The notes below the pieces were generated by a model that had not been told where the DNA came from, searched no databases, and saw nothing but the letters and a program-made list of their open reading frames with translations. This document shows positions 46,660 to 57,704 of a DNA stretch of 64,000 nucleotides, one piece after another. Every line of letters starts with the position of its first letter. The first letter of the stretch is position 1. The stretch is from Maniola hyperantus (lineage: Eukaryota > Arthropoda > Insecta > Lepidoptera > Nymphalidae), in the NCBI RefSeq assembly GCF_902806685.2, contig NC_048563.1, forward strand, positions 3,191,098-3,255,097, written 5' to 3'. The position numbers and the translations under genes are program-made.

Positions 46660-47860
46660 CTGTGAGGAGAACTTCTACATCATACGTGTAAGTAAGTGTC
46701 CACTGACAAGCTTCCTTGCAGAAATAACTACATCTTTAAGTCAAAGTCAAATGATTTATTCAAAATAGGTAATAAATTACTCTTTTCGATAGTCAGTTGT
46801 TGGATTTGTAAGATATAGTGGATATAGTTATTACGCAAACTTAAAACTAAAGCTACGAGGGTTCCAAACGCACCCAGGTCTGAGAAATAAATAATATAAT
46901 ATATAATAGGAAAATATATAATAGGTAAAGGTGAGTGACTGACTGATTGATCTATCAATCATCATCATCATCATGATCAACCCATCGCCGGCTCACTACA
47001 GAGTACGGGTCTCCTCTCAGACTGAGAAGGATTTTTGCCCATAGTCTACCACGCTGGCCATATGCAGATTGGTAGACTTAACATGCCTTTGAGAACATTA
47101 TCGAGAACTTTCAGGCATGCAGGTTTCCTCACGATGTTTTCCTTCACCGTTAAAGCAAGTGATATTTAATAAAGCGCACATAACCCCGAAGTTAGAGGTG
47201 CGTTACCCGGGATTGAACACCCGACCTCTGACTAGAAGGCAGACGTCGTAACCACCAGGCTATCACAGCTTAATGCACAGTTCAAACTACTGCAGGCCGA
47301 TTGCGAATCGACTGCATCTATCATTTAATGACAGCATCAATGTCAAAATATGGTTTTCCTATCACGGTTCGGTGAGACAGTCCATAAAGGATAGATGTGG
47401 ACAAAAAAATGTTTTGACAGTTCATTTACACTATCGATAAAATTTATTGTATGAAAAATGCTATTGCGGACGCGTTTTGAAGTTTGATGTCATATAAGAA
47501 CCTCGACAAATGTTACGTCAAATGAGGTTTTCATTGAAACAACTCGAGAGGTGTTTTTATCAGTGACATAAGCTATCCGCAAATCGTTTTACTACTCATA
47601 TTAATTAAAATAAAGTTATGAAAGGGATTAAAAAAGGCTATAGTAATTCTTCTGCTAGATAAGAAATCAATTATTAATTTTAGAAGCTAGTATAATAGTA
47701 TAAAAGTATTTTTAGATTAATGTAAGTCTCATAAGTACTTTTAAAAGAATATGTGATGACTCTTTCATTAGTAGGTTTGATGCACAGAGTACATTAAATA
47801 TAGAGGTATACTAACACTGAGAAACGAGAATCACAGAGTACTTTTTACACGCACCTATAA
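46660..47860. other. Repeat-rich spacer upstream of FAM193-like exon 1
   Basis: 46740-46885 LINE 3' end; 46955-47275 SINE family B (minus) with clear head near 47270. 47290-47860 is AT-rich with no recognised element or exon. The missing FAM193 5' exon or promoter could be here. Confidence 0.4.
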
Positions 47861-47869
47861 CTTCTTGGA

Positions 47870-48305
47870 GAACAGTTATGTGCATTTTAACTAAATAATT
47901 AAATATCATTGCTTTAACGGTGATGGAAAACATTGTGTGGAAACCTGCATGCCTGAGAGTTCTCCAAAATGTTATCAAAGGTGTGTGAAGTGAAGTCTAC
48001 CAATCCGCATTTGGCCAGCATGGTAGACTATGGCCAAAACTCTTCTCACACTCAAGAGAACCGTACTCTATAGTGAGCCAGCGACAAGCTGAACATAATA
48101 GTATACCTTTGACTCCTTTGAGAACAATATGGAGAACTCTCAGGCATGCAGATTTTCTCATGATGTTTCCTTCATCGCTAAATCAAGTTAAGTATAATTA
48201 ATTGTTTAAAACGCACATAACTCTTAGAGATGCGTACCTAGAATTGAACCCCCAACCTTCAATTATTCAGAGGTGGACATCCTAACCACTAGGCTCTTCG
48301 GGGAA
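47870..48305. mobile_element. Two SINE family B fragments, head to head
   Basis: 47870-48085 (+) and 48105-48305 (-), both with GTGAGGAAACC-type bodies; heads partly lost. Confidence 0.55.
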
Positions 48306-48410
48306 CTTCTAAAATTATTCCCCAAAGTAATGTCCAAAAGTCAAATCATTTTCTGATTTAATTGATTTAGCTTTGGAAATTACTTTGGAATTTAAATTAT
48401 TTAGGCAAAT

Positions 48411-48594
48411 AAAACAACAGTTTGATGATTTTTTATGTATTCTTTTATTAAAGTAGATTAGATTCAGACATTTTAATTATATCACCATCTGCTTCTTATA
48501 ATAAAACAACAGTTTGATGATTTTTTATGTATTCTTTTGTTAAAGTAGATTAGATTCAGACATTTTAATTATATCACCATCTGCTTCTTATAAA
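48411..48594. repeat. 92-bp tandem duplication
   Basis: AAAACAACAGTTTGATG ... CACCATCTGCTTCTTATA occurs twice back to back, nearly identical, just 3' of the candidate terminal exon and its AATAAA. Confidence 0.85.
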
Positions 48595-48617
48595 TCTAAT
48601 CTGGCACCGTTCATTAT

Positions 48618-48623
48618 TTTATT
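48618..48623 (-). terminator. Polyadenylation signal AATAAA
   Basis: AATAAA on the minus strand 30 bases after the TGA of the candidate terminal exon; spacing fits a short 3' UTR. Confidence 0.4.
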
Positions 48624-48653
48624 TGTCTCTGCACAGGGTCCAAGAGCTCGAGT

Positions 48654-48721
48654 TCACAACATATCCCAATCCATATCTTTGTCAGGATGAAGAAATGAAT
48701 GCAGCACTGTATCACCATTGC
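48654..48721 (-). CDS. Candidate terminal exon of a minus-strand gene
   Basis: Acceptor TTTTTTTCAG, then NGDTVLHSFLHPDKDMDWDM-L and TGA; AATAAA follows 30 bases past the stop (48618-48623). The acidic/aromatic C-terminus is not recognised. It lies between the FAM193-like gene and the divergent region at 52 kb. Confidence 0.5.
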
Positions 48722-51700
48722 CTGAAAAAAAATTATGATAACTGAGTAAGTGACCACTGACTGTGTTGCTTAATCTATACCACTAGGCACTACCAGCTTC
48801 TGTTTAGGTATGACGTTGTCTGCGAAGACTTTAGAATCAGTGTATATGGTATCTTTGTTACTAATTTAGCTAATCCAAATTGTTTCTTTAAATATTTGTG
48901 GTGCGAAGGAGTAAGAAACATCCAAACTTTCATATGAAGAGCAACGTTTTAGGCAGCTCTAGATACATAAGGAAACATACTCGAGAAAGCACTTGTAGTG
49001 TGGAGGTACTTACTATGAAGTCATAACCACCAGTAGCAATGGACTCAATTTGTATAATAGGTACTTTATGAAACGCTGTTAAAACTCCTCTAACTTTTCG
49101 GAGTTTAATACCATTGTAACAACTAAATATCACTTGCTTAGCTGTGAAGGAAAAGGAAGATCGTGAGGAAACCCGCATGAGAGCCTTTACTTGTATTGAA
49201 TGATAACGTTTGTTAACTTACGAGTTCTAACTTCCAAGCAGCCACAGTCCGTCAATAAGGGTCCCAATACTTAGGCAAATCAGTGCCCAGGCATTTGCGT
49301 ATAAGTTCAGTGAGAAAAACTAAGTCTCCGGAGTCCGAGGAGCAAGCAAAGTTGCAGAATTAATCACAAAAAACAAACGCGTAAACTAAGGAAAAACAAC
49401 AAAAAATTGTACTTTGTGGTCTGGGGTTCTAAATAGTTACCACAGACTAACTACTTATTTGTAATAAGTAACGTAGCCAAATTTAGGAGACTGTTATGTC
49501 CATGTAAATTGCTAGATTACCAAGTGATTACCATAGATATTCGATTTAGTCGGGTTATAAATAGGTCCGTGCTACCAATACGTCATCAAAATGTCGATAA
49601 TGACCAAATGCGATATAGTGCATTAGTCGTCCGCGATAGCAAATTTATCAACTGTAACGATCACGATTCTTAAGGATATTTCTATTGCGATGTCACATGT
49701 CAGTTTACGGCAATCGGCCCGCTGGGTTCAGACTGAAATTTGGCATACAGATTAGCTATTATGACATATGTAGGTCATATCCGGTAAGAAAGGATTTTTG
49801 AAACCCCTAACAGGTAAAATAGGGGTTAAAAATTGTATTCCATGCGGACAAAGTCGTCTGCATCAGCTAGTTATGAATGTAGTTACAATTTAAGACCTGC
49901 ATATCATATATATAAATAAAATGTTAAGTTGTAAGTAAATATTCTGAATTAAAACTTATGATTTATGACATTAATTCTTTTAATTGAGGTAATTATGAAT
50001 ATAATGTATTTCTATACTTTTTTTTAACCTGTTTTCATATGGTATGCCTTTTGAAAGGACAAGGTCACATAAAGTGATAAATTTCAAGGTTGCTATAGAT
50101 AAATTTATAGGTATATGTATTGTAAAAAAAACTGCATTTTTCTCACATTACATTACTATCAATTCATAAGCACTTGTAAAAAGTTTACTTGAATAAAACA
50201 TATTCTATTCTATTCTATTTTAACTATAATCACTACCCATATTATAATTGTGAAAGTGTGTTTGTTTTTTGGTTTGTGTTTCAATCACGTCGCAACAATA
50301 GTACAGAACCCTACATGCGCGAGTGACTCACACTTGGCCGGTTTTTGTAATATGAAATTTATGCCTATTCAAGTATGGATAAGTTGTAAATTGAATAAAA
50401 CTGAACTTCTATTTTGACTAGCCGATGCCCGCAGCTGTCATGGTCTACGTGGATTTATGTTTCTAAATATCTAGTTGGAACTCTTTGGTTTTGCAGGACA
50501 AAAAGAAGCATATGACACTCTCCAGGTCTATACCCATGCAAAACATTGACCAAGTGCGAGTCAGACTCGCGCACTGCGGGTTCCGTACTACAATCGTATT
50601 TTTTTTTTGTGTGATGTAACCCTAAATTCACGGTTTTCAGATTTTCCCCCTAATGTCTGCTATAAGACCTACCTACTTACCAAATTTCATGGTTCTAGAT
50701 CAACGGGAAGTACCCTGTAGGTTTCTTGACAGACAGACAGAGAGACAGACAACAAAGTGATCCTATAATGGTTCCGTTTTTCCTTTTGAGGTACGGAACC
50801 CTAAAAATCATGTCTTTGTTGCTCTGTTGTGATGTGATTGAAGGGCAAAAACACAAACACACTTTAGTATTTATAATATGGGTAGTGATGATTATCTCGT
50901 GAACTACATTTACAATGTGGCTAATTCCGGTGTACACAATCTCTGAACTAAACTAAAATGGCACGTCTAAATCTATTGCTATCCCTTTCATAACATTGCT
51001 TGTGAAAAAGGTTAGCACTAAATTTAGACCTGTTAATTTAGTTTAGTTTAGAGATTGAGACAAGAGAATCGGCACCAATGTATCTGTAATATATAAAATT
51101 CAAAGTCCTGACTGATTTATATATCAACGCATAGCTTAAACCGCTGGTCCGAAAGATATAAAATTTGGAGGGTGTGTTCTTTGTAAACAGTAGGTTTCTA
51201 CTAAGAAAGGATTTTTCGAAATTCCACCCCTAAGGGGTTAAATGGGGGTTTGAAATTTATGTAAGTAGTTTATGCAGACAAAGTCAAATGATTTATTCAA
51301 AATAGGTAATAAATTACTCTTTTCAATAGTCAGTTGTTGGATTTGTAAAATATAGTGGTGATAATTATTACGCAAACTTAAAACTAAAGCTACAAGGGTT
51401 CCAAACGTGCCCAGGTCTGGAAAGTTGCGAGCATAAGATAGACTTTGTATAATATAATCATAGGGTTATTCCCATTTATCCACCCTGTAACACTAGGGTG
51501 TATACTCAGCACCGTGTGGCCCTCTATCCACACTGGATGGGGTAGAGTAAATGGAATTTGCATAATATGTATTATTTTTAAGTCCAGGGTGCATACATGT
51601 TTCTGAGTATACAGCCCTAATAGAGTACCTGTTTTAGAGTGGAAAAACAGAAGCATTTGGCTTATTTTACATACAGCATTAGTTATGTTTTGTCAACAAA

Positions 51701-51963
51701 TACACTTCATAAATCACATCAAGATGATACTTACTCAAAATAGTTGTTATACTATTTCTTAATTAAGTTGCAATGGTTGGTTAAGGAGCGAAAGTGAAAC
51801 CGACACACAAAAACAAGTGTAACTTTTGCATTGAATTCTTACTATGTCATAGCTCATTTCACTATAATATGTCAAAACAGTCTGTCCCAAAGGTCAATGA
51901 CACATGAAAGTGATGAGTGACGGATTACGAGGAATCGAGTGAAAACTATCGTTAAATACTTAC
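48722..51963. other. Intron or spacer with repeats
   Basis: 49090-49195 SINE-B scrap; 49729-49870 H1 fragment; 50421-50545 and 50800-50888 Helitron-like H3 pieces split by repeat L (50545-50805); 50920-51085 MITE (relative at 53160-53325); 51105-51288 H1-like; 51284-51420 LINE 3' end. The rest is unremarkable AT-rich DNA. Confidence 0.45.
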
Positions 51964-52482
51964 TGCGATTTCGAAGAGGGATGGAAAGTCTTGGGATGGT
52001 TCATCAGCTAACCCTGCCAGGAGGCCTAGCTGCGCGCTCAAGTCCGCTAGCTCAGCCCCGATTCGATCCGCACGGTCTGCGTCACCCAACTCGTCCTTCA
52101 AGATGTCACCTATCTCGTCAGACACCGCCGCCACAGCGGATGCGACCTCGTCCGAAGCCACCTTCGCTCCACCGGGCGAAGATTCCTCCGAACCGCTCCT
52201 CACACCACATTTGCCTATCGAAAACATTATCCACAAAGAGTTCCCCACACCGGACGAACTAAAGGAAACATCTAAAGTCACAGCACAATCAATTAGAACA
52301 CTTAAACAGTACAAATACGCTTTGTATGAAACGAAAAACCATTTTTTCCAACACACCGATGGATTCCGAACTTTTGACAATACCAATATGGCGACGGTAT
52401 TTTTAGGATTGTGTGACCAGTCGCAACTGGCAATAAGGGATATTTTTTCTGCTGTGGTATCATTTTTGAGACACACAGTCAT
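51964..52482 (-). CDS. Candidate first exon of a divergent gene, unrecognised
   Basis: Minus-strand ORF ending at a strong donor GCA|GTAAGT (51958-51963). The part nearest the donor is acidic-helical (SDEIGDILKDELGDADRADR; GLADEPSQDFPSLFEIA). Possible starts are 52482 or 52227. It faces the ERG28 gene head-to-head. The next exon is unknown: phase does not match the terminal exon at 48654-48721 directly. Confidence 0.35.
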
Positions 52483-52504
52483 AACGTTCGTCGAATATGT
52501 CTAA
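52103..52504 (+). CDS. Candidate 133-aa single-exon ORF, unrecognised
   Basis: Open from ATG 52103 to TAA 52504. Ser/Thr-rich N-terminus, then a natural-looking segment (PIENIIHKEFPTPDELKETS; NTNMATVFLGLCDQSQLAIR; SFLRHTVITFVEYV). No family recognised. It overlaps a 176-codon minus-strand ORF whose third codon positions face its own, so codon wobble cannot separate the two. The 3' half looks more protein-like on plus, the 5' half on minus. Confidence 0.33.
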   Translation: MSPISSDTAATADATSSEATFAPPGEDSSEPLLTPHLPIENIIHKEFPTPDELKETSKVTAQSIRTLKQYKYALYETKNHFFQHTDGFRTFDNTNMATVFLGLCDQSQLAIRDIFSAVVSFLRHTVITFVEYV

Positions 52505-52911
52505 AACATCAAAATCCAACCACCCAGAACCAGCTGTAGACTGGCAAAACTAAAATAAACGTGCCTATGACCGAAAATGGCAGCGGAACGGAAGCGGACA
52601 TTGACATTGACATTTTCTTGTCATGCGCGCAAATTACGAAACGAAAAGGAAAAGCTCGCATCTAATTATAAATTTTGCATGAAAGTGTATAATGCAGGTA
52701 AAATACCGCAGTGCGATGCACGCTTAAACATACGGGCGCTTTAACGTATGAAAGAATCGCCCTTTTAATTAGATTATTTGCTAATTAGCAAACGTTTTGT
52801 AGGCAAAGTTTTCGCAGTTAGTTTTAGGCGATCTTCTAGTTAATTAAAGTGTTTTGAAACAAGTTAACAGGATGAAAACGTGGTTGTATGTGTAAGTTAA
52901 TGGAATGCACT
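52505..52911. promoter_or_regulatory. Putative promoter region of ERG28-like gene
   Basis: About 400 bp without repeats, locally GC-richer, with TCATGCGCGCAAA near 52621 (NRF1-like). No convincing TATA box. If the minus-strand reading at 51964-52482 is a real exon, this would be a bidirectional promoter. Confidence 0.35.
52872..52895 (+). promoter_or_regulatory. Short upstream ORF in ERG28 leader
   Basis: ATG at 52872 opens a 7-codon ORF (MKTWLYV) ending 16 bases before the chosen start. If the transcript begins upstream, scanning ribosomes would meet it first and reinitiation would be needed. Confidence 0.35.
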
Positions 52912-53050
52912 ATGGCTGTGCAGAATAAGGTTTTGTATGCCTTTCGGGGCTGGATCGCATTCGTTGCCTTTATGGATTTGGGGACCGCTGGACGCTCGTA
53001 TATTGAGAGAAGATCTTTTCTGAACAATAATGACAGCGAACATTTAGATG
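52912..53050 (+). CDS. ERG28: ERG28-like exon 1
   Basis: Starts ATGGCTGTGCAG; donor GTAAGT at 53051. 46 codons plus one base. Includes the first membrane helix. An in-frame ATG at 52888 would add eight residues. Confidence 0.78.
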
Positions 53051-54739
53051 GTAAGTTGGTAAAAAAACTCTTTTCATTTAAAGTTTAATAATTAATATTA
53101 CCTTTTCGAGGTTAGATCTCAAAGGCCTAAGACAAGGTTCAGACAGTCAATAAATATTGAGACAATGTGCCTAATTCCGTTGTACACAATCTCTAAACGA
53201 AACTAAAATGGCACGTCTAAATATATTGCTATCCCTTTCATAATGTTGTTTGTGGAAAAAGATAGCACTAAATTTAGAGCTGTTAATTAAGTTTAGAGAT
53301 TGTGTTCAAGAGAATCTGCCCCATTGTCCCGATTCCAGACAATCTGTGAACCCACCGCATTATCATCCCAAGAGAACTGATTAATTAATCTTATAGGAAT
53401 CCTACAATAGGAACTATTAAGAACATTAAAATTTTTCATGGTTTAGAAACCAAATAAATAAGTGCCACCTCATAGATACTAATGAACTATCTGTTTAAAA
53501 TCCAGACGTCACTGCATTGGTTGCATTGGTGCATAATTAACATTGATGCACCAATGAGTTGGTGCCATTTTGTTTGTTCAATAACTCTGTCCATACGAAG
53601 TAATGTCAATGATTAGGAAGGAATACAACCTAGGAATATAGGAATAGGATTAGATAAAGAGTACAACAACAGATGTAAATAAGATATTTATTACAATTTC
53701 AGGGGATTTTACGATATCCAGAATGCTGGGGATGTACTCTCTGCTCAAAGCACTGGCGTTAATACACTGCACCCTGTATATACATTATAGGCCGTAAGTA
53801 GAAATTTGTACTTTACACACTTGAGATAAAGTTCAGAATCCATCCTTAACCAAGTGTTTGTTTCAGTGTTGTATCAATGGGCTACTGGTCGCTCATGCTA
53901 ACGATAATATTATATTTCACGGAGGCCTTCTACTTTCACTCAACGGACCTCAACTTTTACGTGGTCTTCCCGTGCATATTAAACAGTGAGTTTAAACAAC
54001 CTTTATACCTACTTTTATATCAAGTTGTGGTTAAGACTTCCGCCTACTATTTGCGGGAGATTTGGGGTTCGGTCTTGGGCACGCACCTATAATTTTTCAG
54101 AGTTTTGTGTGTTTTAAACAATTAAATATCAATAATTTATTTAAAGGTGAAGGAATACATCGTGAGGAAACCTGCACGCCTGAGACAATCAACACGTTAC
54201 AAAAAAAAACTTAAAACTACACAAAAAGAAAGAAATACATATAAATGCTATTTTGTAGACCCGCCCGCGACTTCGTCCCCGTGGAATTAGGTTTTTAAAA
54301 ATCCTGTGGGTGTGTGATAAAAGTAGCCTATGTCACTCCCTAGGTCTTTATCTATACCCATGCAAAAAGTCACGTCAATCCGTTGCACCGTTGTGACGTG
54401 ATAAAAGAACAAACCAACAAACAAACACACTTTCGCATTTATAATAAGGGTACTGATTAACAGCGCGACGCACCACACGACGCGCAATGCCGTGGGTCTC
54501 CAGAAAAGAGCCCTAATGTTTCCGAAGGTGGGTGAAGCGCGTCATTAGTAGATTTTTTTCCAGTTCTAACTCTGCTCGGATTAATATACCTCCCCTCAAA
54601 GCTGAAGCTTTGGGGCACCATCCCTGGCACCTCGGGCATGGATCGGGACATCGAAGACGAGAACACGCAGATCCTGCGGCAGATGGGCAACTTCCGGCGC
54701 AGGAAACCTGGCAACTCCATCAAAAACAAACATGTCTGA
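52912..54739 (+). CDS. ERG28: ERG28-like sterol biosynthesis scaffold, 4 exons
   Basis: Complete gene; the four exons total 525 nt (174 residues plus stop): 52912-53050, 53703-53793, 53867-53985, 54564-54739, all with GT/AG junctions and matching phases. The protein starts MAVQNKVLYAFRGWIAFVAF and has about four membrane segments (residues 8-26, 56-73, 81-99, 104-126) and a basic C-terminal tail. The R-x-W start, FTISRMLGMYSLLKALALIH and FTEAFYFHS match the ERG28 family, an ER membrane protein that tethers C-4 demethylation enzymes. Insects do not make sterols de novo, so here it probably serves another ER role. The tail after residue 126 is longer than in the human protein. I chose ATG 52912 over 52888 because it gives the family-like N-terminus. 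Confidence 0.8.
53160..53325. mobile_element. MITE in ERG28 intron 1
   Basis: Matches 50920-51085: GTACACAATCTCT and GGCACGTCTAAAT at the left, inverted AAATTTAG..CTGTT and AGAGATTG at the right. ERG28 intron 1 also holds 53515-53605, related to 22163-22235. Confidence 0.6.
53703..53793 (+). CDS. ERG28: ERG28-like exon 2
   Basis: Acceptor ACAATTTCAG, donor GTAAGT, 91 nt. DFTISRMLGMYSLLKALALI then HCTLYIHYRP, the second membrane segment. Confidence 0.82.
53867..53985 (+). CDS. ERG28: ERG28-like exon 3
   Basis: Acceptor TTTGTTTCAG, donor GTGAGT, 119 nt. VVSMGYWSLMLTIILYFTEA then FYFHSTDLNFYVVF, third membrane segment and start of the fourth. Confidence 0.82.
54010..54452. mobile_element. SINE family B fragment and Helitron-like H3 in ERG28 intron 3
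   Basis: 54010-54190 (+) SINE body AATACATCGTGAGGAAACC. 54256-54452 (-) H3 from CCGCCCGCGACTTCG to ACACTTTCGC. Confidence 0.6.
54564..54739 (+). CDS. ERG28: ERG28-like exon 4 with stop
   Basis: Acceptor TTTTTTTCCAG, 176 nt to TGA. ILTLLGLIYLPSKLKLWGTI then a hydrophilic tail with FRRRKPGNSIKNK, which may be a basic ER-retention-like end. Minisatellite copies begin right at the stop. Confidence 0.8.
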
Positions 54740-55340
54740 CTGTGCTGCCAGTTGTAAGGTCGTCTGGCAGTGCTGCCAGTTGTTAGGTCACGTCTGACTG
54801 TACTGCCAGTTGTAAGGTCATGTCTGACTATACAAGGAACCAAAACATTAGTTGCTGTAATCTGCTGATTGAGGCAAATCTGTATCCTGCAATACGCAGC
54901 ATGCGATATGCACCACCAACTTTCCCACTGCTAAACATGCAGGAAAAGCAAGCAATATGCACCACCACCACGCAACACTGTTGCGCGGTGTTGGTGCGTG
55001 CACTAAGAAATAGTTCTTCTGGCTGTGCCATTTTTTGTTCTTGCTGATTTGTCAGGTCTGACAGAGTTGCCAGTAGCAAGGACATTTTTGATTGTGTTAC
55101 CAAATGTCATGTCATGTCAATATTACCTATTTTGAATAAATTATTTGACTTTTGACTGTGGACATGTCAGAATAGAGTTGCTAGTTGTAGGACATTTCTG
55201 AATGTACTGCTACATGCCCTGCCAGTCAATGCATTTCTGAATTAATTGGTAAGTAATGTCAGACTAAAGCTGCCATTTGTAGGACATTTCTGATTGTGCT
55301 GCCAATTCTGATCGAGTTGCCAGTTTTAAGGTCACACAGA
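54732..55340. repeat. Degenerate minisatellite in ERG28 3' flank
   Basis: TGCTGCCAGTTGTAAGGTC-type units, about 35-46 bp, repeat from the stop codon onward; four close copies to 54835, then decayed copies at 55050-55340. AATAAA occurs at 55134. Confidence 0.6.
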
Positions 55341-57090
55341 ATAAGTACCTATAGATAAATCCTATCCTATTAATATAAGTATTTTAATAATAAAATCACC
55401 GATGCCTTTGCTAGCACACATTTGCTTGGTGAAATCAGTATGGAAGTGAATGACTGTAATTCATACAACATCTTAATCATAGGCAAGCCAGACGGTCAAT
55501 AAATATTGAGGTAATCGTAATCCTATCAATAATATTGTTTATTGTTATTGATTTGTAAAAGTGGTAATAACGTCACTAACGGATAATTACCGGGACCGAA
55601 GGATTAAAGCCTATTTACATATATCAGTACTTCAGTGATCTCAATCTCTTCAATTCACATATGTCAGTAATTTCTTAGGACTTTCGCGGGTTTCCAGACC
55701 AACTTGTGTGATGTTTTGGCGGGCGTCCGTGATCCTACAAAAATTTACAAGTATGACCATTATTAAGCTTTTATGGAGAATGTATAGGGAACGATAATAA
55801 ATAATAATAATCAAGTTGCGGTAATATACCGGAACTGTGACTTCATTGATATGTATGAATAGGCCTTTAACATACTCGCAACATTTATTGATCATCTAAA
55901 CTTATCATATTATTTGGGATTTTCATTTCCAGTAGGAATTTAAACTTTATACAATTCCATAGAGTAAGGTCTTTTTTACCGAATCCTCCTTCAATCAACC
56001 TTATTTTATCATGAGTGAATACTAGTGTAAAATTGTAAATAAGTTTTATGTAATATAAGATCAAAGTGCTTTTGTAGGCAACGAATGCTTTAAGATAAAC
56101 AAAATAATAGTAAAGTAACACTAATTATACATTTGCTACTCCCTACATTTTAACACAATCCAATAATAAGATGGTTAAATACGAAAAAAATCCTTTCCTT
56201 GCTAGCAATTAAGTAAAGGCTGTAGTTTTTCTCTCGAAATTAATTGTTACTGTCATTTTTAATAGACTAAGCAGCTTTCGCTGATGCGTCTATATCAGAA
56301 GTGCTACAATCAGAATCAGAAGTGTTAAAAAGTATTTTTGTATATTTCGTAAAGAAAGGATTTTTTGGTATAGAGAATGAGTTGGGAAGGATCTTGGAGT
56401 TTAATTGTTTTACTCAAAGGGACTAGCACGGAAGTTCTGAATACCACATTGCGACAATCGCTATTGTTGTAATTGGCTGTATTTATAGCAATCTTACTGC
56501 AATTGTGTATTGTAGCCAATAGTAAGAGAGCTTCTGCCGATAAAAAGTGATTGCGATCGTCTGTAACTGTCAAACTTTGGTGCTAGGCCCATAGATAAAT
56601 TAATATTGTAAGGCTAAGTTCAGACGGCCAATAAATATTGCAATACTTGATCAACAATATGATCCCGTCAATTAATTTAACATTAATAATATACCTAAAT
56701 AGAAATATAGCTAAATAGAAATAGATAGAATAAATTAGAAAAAATGTGCTTTGAATATACAATCTACCTGGTTCGAAATGCTCTTCCTAGCGAAAAGAAC
56801 TAGCAAGAAACTCGGCGGATTCTCTTTTCAAATAATCAATTTATTATTAATATGATGCCATATTTATGTAATTGCATCCAGCGCATTGCTGGATCGAGCT
56901 GAGACAAATACACGTTATTTTATCATTCACATAATCTTCGATTATGTTATATTATTTTTCTAGAGCTTTTAATAGATATTTAAACTCGTATATAGGCAAG
57001 TCTAAAATTGATTGTGAAACTTTATTATAAAAGATACCATTCATTAAACCCAGTTATCTACTATCTTGCATATCATGTAAATCGCCGATT
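55341..57090. other. AT-rich spacer
   Basis: Includes the doubtful exon at 55650-55734, a short repeat at 56440-56540 and a CR1-type LINE 3' end at 56690-57010 (CTAGCGAAAAGAACTAGCAA). Nothing else recognised. Confidence 0.4.
55650..55734 (-). CDS. Doubtful terminal exon
   Basis: Acceptor TTTTTGTAG, then ITDARQNITQVGLETRESPK and LLTYVN with stop. GC-richer than its AT-rich surroundings. No upstream partner exon found; may be a relic. Confidence 0.22.
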
Positions 57091-57096
57091 TACTTG

Positions 57097-57264
57097 TATA
57101 AGCCCCGCAAATTGCTATTGCGCTGGTACCATGTCTGATTATCATCGAAATGACGTCATTTGACGTATATTTGAGTAAAAATATACCATCAGCTCGAAAC
57201 TTCAGTCTAGTGCTGACGTCACTAAAATGGCGGCCACGCGCTTTAGCAATTTGCGGGACTTATA
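57097..57264. mobile_element. MITE with TATAAGYCCCGC ends
   Basis: 168 bp copy of the 1502-1670 family. Confidence 0.75.
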
Positions 57265-57540
57265 ACGAATAATGTTTGGTCTTACAATAATTATATTGTT
57301 GTAAATATTGAGATGTACCCATTACAATATTATGTTGCGATATTTATTGATTGTCTGAACTCTTGTTTTACGTAAACCCTACTATAACTTTAACCAACCA
57401 ATAAGCAATAAATAACCAACTGTCAAATTTTACCAATCAGGTATTTGTTATATTTAGTATGACCATAGCTCACCTTACCTCCTAATATATAAATTATAAT
57501 TAAAGAGACTTTTAATGCAAAACTTTTTATGATAATATGT

Positions 57541-57704
57541 GTACGCGGCCCAAAGTGATGAACATCCGCCATTAGAATGACATTTCATCGTTGTAGAGCG
57601 TTGTCTCTGTCACTCATAGTCAAATGATGCTTTGCCGCAGTGCTCTACAAATCTGCTGTCTCCTTCTAAAGATCGATGTTCATCACTTTTGGCCGCGTAC
57701 TGTA
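57541..57704. mobile_element. MITE with GTACGCGGCC ends
   Basis: Relative of 61610-61793, internal GACAACGCTCTAC replaced by diverged sequence. Confidence 0.65.

Noticed and set aside
49012..49073. Possible exon on minus (TTTTAACAG ... GTAAGT)
   Set aside because: Good splice signals, but no reading phase links it to both the 52-kb exon and the 48.7-kb terminal exon.
52567..52665. 32-codon plus ORF (MTENGSGTEADIDIDIFLSC)
   Set aside because: Short, in the presumed promoter region, no support beyond an ATG.
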